Origin: Alphaproteobacteria bacterium
Lineage (GTDB): Bacteria > Pseudomonadota > Alphaproteobacteria > Rhodobacterales > Rhodobacteraceae
NCBI GenBank assembly: GCA_030424705.1
Contig: JAUHWJ010000052.1
Coordinates: 1 to 8,699, forward strand
Direction of reading: 5' to 3'
Length of the DNA stretch: 8,699 nucleotides
Shown: positions 4,984 through 8,699 of the stretch, one piece after another
Position numbering within the stretch: the stretch's first letter is position 1
Layout of the letters: every line of letters begins with the position of its first letter
The notes under the pieces: model-generated
Told to the model about the DNA's origin: nothing
Seen by the model: the letters and a program-made list of their open reading frames with translations, nothing else
The model's database searches: none
Program-made: the position numbers and the translations under genes

Positions 4984-6485
4984 GCGCGCTTGAGATCAAC
5001 CTCGCGAAGGCCGAGGCGCATCTCGCCCGCTTCCGCGATGACGGCGTGCGCCACAGGATCGGCGGCGCGGACGTCGGCGGGACGGAGTGGTTCGAGACGA
5101 CCTCCCCGCATGACGGCGCCCTCCTCGCCCGCATCGCCCGCGGCGGCGTGGCGGAGATCGACGCGGCCGCCGGCTCCGCCCACGCGGCCTTTCCCGCATG
5201 GCGCGACATGGCAGGCGCGGAGCGCAAGCGCGTCCTCCACCGGATCGCGGACGGGATCGAGCGGCGGGCCGAGGAGATCGCCTTCCTCGAATGCCTCGAC
5301 ACAGGGCAGGCGCTCCGCTTCATGTCGAAGGCCGCGCTGCGCGGCGCCGAGAACTTCCGCTTCTTCGCGGACCGGGCCGAGCGCGCGCGGGACGGGCTGA
5401 ACCTCCCTTCGCCGACGCTGATGAACGTGACCACGCGCGTTCCCATCGGCCCCGTGGGCGTCATCACGCCCTGGAACACGCCCTTCATGCTCTCCACCTG
5501 GAAGATCGCGCCAGCCCTCGCGGCGGGGTGCACGGTGGTTCACAAGCCCGCGGAATTCTCTCCCATAACGGCTCGTATACTCTGTGAGATCGCGGAGGAG
5601 GCGGGGGTTCCGCCCGGCGTTCTCAACCTAGTCAACGGATTCGGGGAGGAGGCAGGGAAGGCGCTGACGGAGCATCCTCTGATCAGGGCCATCGCCTTCG
5701 TCGGGGAAAGCCGTACCGGCTCGATGATCATGCGGCAGGGGGCGGAGACGCTGAAGCGTGTACATTTCGAGCTTGGCGGCAAGAACCCGTGCATCGTCTT
5801 CGCCGATGCGGACATGGAACGGGCGCTCGACGCCGCGGCCTTCATGATCTGGTCCCTGAACGGGGAACGCTGCACTTCCTCGTCTCGCCTCCTCGTGGAG
5901 GCGTCCATCCATGACGAGTTCACGGCGCGGCTCGCGGACAGGGCAAACCGAATCCGCGTCGGGCATCCGCTCGATCCGGAGACGGAGGTCGGGCCGCTCA
6001 TTCACCCCGTCCATGTCGAGAAGGTCGCTTCCTATTTCGAGACGGCGAGGGCGGAGGGCGCGATCATCGCCGCCGGAGGAGAGCGGCTGCCCGGCCCCGG
6101 CTGTTATGTCCGCCCGACGCTCTTCACCGGCGCGCGGCCTGAGATGGCCATCGCTCAGGAAGAAATCTTCGGCCCCGTCCTCACCGCTATTCCGTTCGAA
6201 AGCGAGGCGGATGCGGTCGAGATCGCGAACGGCGTGCCCTACGGTCTCACCGCCTATGTTTGGACGGAAAACCTTTCACGCGCGCTTCGTGTGACATCTA
6301 AAATAGAAGCCGGGATGATCTGGGTGAATGCGGAGAATGTCCGCCATCTGCCGACTCCCTTCGGCGGCGTGAAGGCGAGCGGAATCGGGCGGGACGGCGG
6401 CGACTGGTCCTTCGAGTTCTACATGGAACAAAAGCATGTCGGCTTTGCCACGGGCCGGCACCCGATCCAGCGCCTCGGGGCTTGA
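4980..6485 (+). CDS. hpaE: 5-carboxymethyl-2-hydroxymuconate semialdehyde dehydrogenase (HpaE)
   Basis: Encodes 501 aa, a full-length aldehyde dehydrogenase. It oxidises the ring-cleavage product of HpaD to 5-carboxymethyl-2-hydroxymuconate, normally with NAD+. The Rossmann cofactor region includes T-P-W-N (163-166) with Asn166, and H-K-P (188-190) with Lys189. The general base is Glu264 in F-E-L-G-G-K-N-P and the nucleophile is Cys298 in N-G-E-R-C-T-S-S-S. The E-E-I-F-G-P-V block lies near 393-399 and F-G-G-V-K-A-S-G-I-G-R-D-G-G near 461-474, both characteristic of the HpaE/betaine-aldehyde-dehydrogenase type. Substrate assignment comes from the neighbours, since ALDH motifs alone do not give it. 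The ATG overlaps the hpaF stop by 4 nt, and hpaD starts 11 nt after the stop. Confidence 0.94.
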   Translation: MSALEINLAKAEAHLARFRDDGVRHRIGGADVGGTEWFETTSPHDGALLARIARGGVAEIDAAAGSAHAAFPAWRDMAGAERKRVLHRIADGIERRAEEIAFLECLDTGQALRFMSKAALRGAENFRFFADRAERARDGLNLPSPTLMNVTTRVPIGPVGVITPWNTPFMLSTWKIAPALAAGCTVVHKPAEFSPITARILCEIAEEAGVPPGVLNLVNGFGEEAGKALTEHPLIRAIAFVGESRTGSMIMRQGAETLKRVHFELGGKNPCIVFADADMERALDAAAFMIWSLNGERCTSSSRLLVEASIHDEFTARLADRANRIRVGHPLDPETEVGPLIHPVHVEKVASYFETARAEGAIIAAGGERLPGPGCYVRPTLFTGARPEMAIAQEEIFGPVLTAIPFESEADAVEIANGVPYGLTAYVWTENLSRALRVTSKIEAGMIWVNAENVRHLPTPFGGVKASGIGRDGGDWSFEFYMEQKHVGFATGRHPIQRLGA

Positions 6486-6490
6486 AGGAG
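6485..6490 (+). promoter_or_regulatory. Ribosome binding site of hpaD
   Basis: AAGGAG, starting on the last base of the hpaE stop codon, lies 6 nt before the ATG at 6497. It selects this start over an in-frame TTG at 6482. Confidence 0.7.
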
Positions 6491-6496
6491 AGACAC

Positions 6497-7477
6497 ATGC
6501 CCCTTCCCACTCCGCTCCTGCATCCGCCCTTCAACACCGTCCGCCTCTCGCACACCGTCTTCGACATCACGGACTTGGCCGCATCCCGCGCCTTCTGGGC
6601 GGATACGCTTGGCCTCCATGTCACGGCGGAGACCGAGGGTTGCCTTTATCTCCGAGCCATGGAGGAGCGCGGGCATCATTGCGTCGTCCTCCGCGAGGCG
6701 AAGGAGGCGCGGGCAAACCATCTCGCCTTCAAGGTCTGGGAGGAGGCCGATCTCGACCGCGCGGCGGAGACGCTGGCGGCGATGGGCCGCCCGGTCGAAT
6801 GGGTCGAGCGACCGTTTCAGGGGCGCACCCTCGCCTCGGCGGACCCGCACGGAACGCCGATCGAGTTCTACGCGCGCATGGACCGGCTGCCGACGATCCA
6901 CCAGAAATACGCGCTCTATCGCGGCGTGAAGCCCCTGCGGATCGACCATTTCAACTGCTTCTCGCCGAATGTGGACGAAAGCGTGGCCTTCTGGACGGCG
7001 CTCGGCTTCCGCACTACCGAGTACACCGAGGACGCGGCGACCAAGAAGCTGTGGGCGGCGTGGATGCACCGGAAAGGCGGCGTCCACGACATCGCCTTCA
7101 CCAACGGCCTAGGGCCGCGATTGCATCACACCGCGTTCTGGGTTCCGACGCCGCTCAACATCATCGACCTCCTCGATCTCATGTCCACCACCGGCTATGT
7201 CGCGAACATTGAGCGCGGTCCGGGGCGGCACGGCATTTCCAACGCCTTCTTTCTCTATATCCTTGACCCGGATGGGCACCGGATCGAGATATACTGCTCC
7301 GACTATCAGACGGTGGACCCGGACCATGAGCCGATCCACTGGGACCTGAAGGACCCGCAGCGTCAGACGCTCTGGGGCGCGCCGGCGCCGAGGAGCTGGT
7401 TCGAACATGGTTCGCTATTCTCGGGAATCACGCCGCGCGATCCGGACCTGAAGGCGGAGCCGATCGTCGCGCCGTGA
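6497..7477 (+). CDS. hpaD: 3,4-dihydroxyphenylacetate 2,3-dioxygenase, extradiol, vicinal oxygen chelate type
   Basis: Encodes 326 aa. It opens the ring of homoprotocatechuate to 5-carboxymethyl-2-hydroxymuconate semialdehyde. It belongs to the type I extradiol enzymes built of repeated glyoxalase/vicinal-oxygen-chelate modules, like HPCD of Brevibacterium fuscum and MndD of Arthrobacter, not to the unrelated type of E. coli HpaD. The N-terminal module spans about 15-127 and the catalytic one about 145-270. The metal triad is His151 (I-D-H-F-N), His211 (R-L-H-H-T-A-F) and Glu264 (H-R-I-E-I-Y). The acid-base His197 (V-H-D-I-A) and second-sphere His245 and Tyr254 also line up with HPCD residues 200, 248 and 257. 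The metal may be Fe(II) or Mn(II), which the sequence does not settle. It is the last gene of the rightward hpa operon. Confidence 0.95.
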   Translation: MPLPTPLLHPPFNTVRLSHTVFDITDLAASRAFWADTLGLHVTAETEGCLYLRAMEERGHHCVVLREAKEARANHLAFKVWEEADLDRAAETLAAMGRPVEWVERPFQGRTLASADPHGTPIEFYARMDRLPTIHQKYALYRGVKPLRIDHFNCFSPNVDESVAFWTALGFRTTEYTEDAATKKLWAAWMHRKGGVHDIAFTNGLGPRLHHTAFWVPTPLNIIDLLDLMSTTGYVANIERGPGRHGISNAFFLYILDPDGHRIEIYCSDYQTVDPDHEPIHWDLKDPQRQTLWGAPAPRSWFEHGSLFSGITPRDPDLKAEPIVAP

Positions 7478-7485
7478 GGCGTCTT

Positions 7486-7533
7486 CGTGACAATACGTGA
7501 CGCGGATCACGCTCCGGGCGGCTCAAGCGTGAC
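7486..7533. repeat. Three CGTGAC repeats with a CRP-like inverted repeat (CGTGA-N6-TCACG)
   Basis: CGTGAC occurs at 7486-7491, 7496-7501 and 7528-7533; the first two are exactly 10 bp apart. The second forms an inverted repeat with TCACG, giving CGTGA-CGCGGA-TCACG at 7496-7511. Its core GTGA-N6-TCAC equals the CRP/FNR-superfamily pattern. It starts 18 nt after the hpaD stop and lies about 175 bp before a small ORF, so it could regulate that ORF or be chance in GC-rich DNA. No hairpin plus T-run terminator follows hpaD. Confidence 0.35.
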
Positions 7534-7671
7534 AGCCGGGTGAAAAGACGTGCGACTCCGCACAGTTGCGTCCGGTCGCCCCTTCACAACCGCTCACAAG
7601 ATCGACAGATGTTCGCCATGAGAGCGCCGCATTCCAGCCCCCGGAAGCGCGGCGCGTGTGCGACAGAAGTC

Positions 7672-7677
7672 GAGGAG
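7672..7677 (+). promoter_or_regulatory. Ribosome binding site of the small ORF
   Basis: GAGGAG lies 6 nt before the ATG at 7684. It is the main reason to believe the short ORF that follows is translated. Confidence 0.45.
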
Positions 7678-7683
7678 TATGTC

Positions 7684-7863
7684 ATGGCCGCCCCCGCCGC
7701 CGCCCGCCCCGAAGAGACCACCGCCCCCGAGGCCCGTCTGGTTCGTCTTGTTTCCCGTAGCGCGCCGGCGCCGAAGCCGCCGGCACGGGATTGGTCCAAC
7801 GTTGTCTTTTCGGTCGTCTTCTGCGAGGAGGCGCGCCGCGCCTGGGAGGCTCGGGCGACCTGA
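7684..7863 (+). CDS. Small hypothetical protein, 59 aa
   Basis: A short ORF with a well-placed GAGGAG. The first 35 residues are rich in Ala, Pro, Glu and Arg and look disordered. The C-terminal part, with D-W-S-N-V-V-F-S-V-V-F-C (36-47), is more hydrophobic, followed by a charged helix-like end with a Trp. There is no signal peptide or recognised domain. The frame stays open upstream to 7540, but that extension has no good ribosome binding site and a sequence unlike a protein. The stop is 2 nt from the stop of the convergent thiolase gene. It may be a small real gene under its own promoter, or an accident of GC-rich DNA; the ribosome binding site and compact fit make the former somewhat likelier. 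Confidence 0.45.
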   Translation: MAAPAAARPEETTAPEARLVRLVSRSAPAPKPPARDWSNVVFSVVFCEEARRAWEARAT

Positions 7864-7865
7864 GG

Positions 7866-8699
7866 TCAGACCAGCTCCATAGCTACGGCGGTTCCCTCCC
7901 CGCCGCCGATGCAGAGCGCCGCGATCCCCCGCCTGCCGCCGCGTGCCTCCAGCGCGTGGAGTAGCGTCACGAGGATACGGGCGCCCGAAGCCCCGATCGG
8001 ATGGCCGAGCGCGCAGGCTCCGCCGTTCACGTTCAGCCGATCCCGCGCCATGCCGATCTCTGCCATAGCGGCCATGGGGACGACGGCGAAGGCCTCGTTC
8101 ACTTCCCAGAGGTCAACGTCCTCCACGGACCATCCCGCCTTCGCCATCACCGCCTTCATCGCGGGTACGGGCGCGGTGGTGAACCATCCCGGCTCTTGAG
8201 CATGGCTCGCATGGCCAAGGAGGCGGGCGCGGATCGTCAGCCCGCGCGCCTTCGCCTCCGATTCCCGCATGAGGACGAGCGCCGCCGCGCCGTCGGAGAT
8301 CGAAGAGGCGTTCGCGGGGGTGATCGTGCCGTCCTTCCTGAAGGCGGGCTTCAGGCCGGGGATCTTCTCGGGCCGCGCCGTCTTCGGCTGCTCGTCCTCC
8401 GCGACCTCAGCGGCCCCGCCGCGCCCCTTCACCGTCACGGGAATGATCTCCGCCGCGAACGCGCCGGCCGCCTGCGCGTTCCGCGCCCCTTTGAGGCTTT
8501 CGAGGGCATAGGCGTCCTGCGCCTCGCGCGTGAACTGGTATTTCTCCGCGCAATCCTCGGCGAAGGAGCCCATGAGCCTGCCGGGCTCAAAGGCGTCCTC
8601 AAGCCCGTCGAGGAACATGTGATCCTTGACCTCGGCATGGCCTAGGCGGGCGCCTGCGCGCATCTTCGGAAGGATGTAGGGCGCGTTCGTCATGGACTC
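7866..8699 (-). CDS. Thiolase (acetyl-CoA acetyltransferase family), 5' end beyond window
   Basis: The last 277 aa of a thiolase; typical members have about 390 aa, so roughly 115 N-terminal residues including the nucleophilic Cys lie past the right edge. The frame is open to the edge, and the ATG at 8693 is internal: it belongs to the E-S-M-T-N-A-P-Y motif. The C-terminal catalytic parts are present: E-V-N-E-A-F-A (plus-strand about 8085-8105), N-G-G-A-C-A-L-G-H-P-I-G-A-S-G-A-R with the catalytic His, and the final A-L-C-I-G-G-G-E-G-T-A with the second catalytic Cys. It makes or breaks a 3-ketoacyl-CoA, for example acetoacetyl-CoA; the chain length cannot be told from this part. It is convergent with the hpaD side and need not belong to the hpa pathway. 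Confidence 0.93.
   Translation of the reverse strand, partial: ESMTNAPYILPKMRAGARLGHAEVKDHMFLDGLEDAFEPGRLMGSFAEDCAEKYQFTREAQDAYALESLKGARNAQAAGAFAAEIIPVTVKGRGGAAEVAEDEQPKTARPEKIPGLKPAFRKDGTITPANASSISDGAAALVLMRESEAKARGLTIRARLLGHASHAQEPGWFTTAPVPAMKAVMAKAGWSVEDVDLWEVNEAFAVVPMAAMAEIGMARDRLNVNGGACALGHPIGASGARILVTLLHALEARGGRRGIAALCIGGGEGTAVAMELV

Noticed and set aside
7519..7538. Hairpin CGGCT-N10-AGCCG as hpaD terminator
   Set aside because: The stem is only 5 bp, the loop is 10 nt, and no T-run follows.
7540..7683. Upstream extension of the small ORF
   Set aside because: No ribosome binding site at the first start, and the sequence is unlike a protein. The GAGGAG before 7684 points to the shorter form.
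8691..8693. ATG at 8693 as the thiolase start
   Set aside because: The frame continues to the window edge with Glu-Ser before this Met, as in the internal E-S-M-x-N-A-P-Y motif of thiolases, and the nucleophile region would otherwise be missing.

Overview
The window is GC-rich, gene-dense DNA, most likely from an alphaproteobacterium. That placement rests on base composition, codon use and the look of the proteins, so it is a guess at class level only. The centre is a divergent gene cluster for the homoprotocatechuate (3,4-dihydroxyphenylacetate) meta-cleavage pathway, the lower route for 4-hydroxyphenylacetate and tyrosine-type aromatics.

Right of a 68-bp divergent promoter (about 4520-4587), three tightly packed genes read on the + strand: hpaF (CHM isomerase), hpaE (CHMS dehydrogenase) and hpaD (ring-cleavage dioxygenase of the vicinal-oxygen-chelate type). 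Left of it, on the - strand, lie a single-domain fumarylacetoacetate-hydrolase-family gene in the HpaG position, then hpaH (hydratase) and hpaI (aldolase), joined by 4-nt ATGA overlaps. Together they can convert homoprotocatechuate to pyruvate and succinic semialdehyde. The upper monooxygenase (HpaBC), a transporter and a regulator are not in the window. The shared promoter region carries a perfect 12-bp palindrome, TTAACGCGTTAA, just downstream of a TTGACA-N17-TATTTG promoter. It is a strong operator candidate.

The - strand run does not stop at hpaI. It continues with almost no gaps into four genes of a different kind: an RsbW-like ATPase, a STAS-domain anti-anti-sigma-like protein, a secreted FecR-domain protein and a lipoprotein that leaves the window at position 1. 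This cassette pairs a cytoplasmic partner switch with two envelope proteins. It is the least expected part of the window. The ATPase lacks the usual aspartate of the adenine-binding G1 box.

Right of hpaD is a 388-bp stretch. It holds a CRP-like inverted repeat with CGTGAC direct repeats, and a 59-codon ORF with a good ribosome binding site. After it comes the 3' two thirds of a thiolase gene on the - strand, cut by the right window edge. I saw no RNA genes, insertion sequences, CRISPR arrays or convincing intrinsic terminators.
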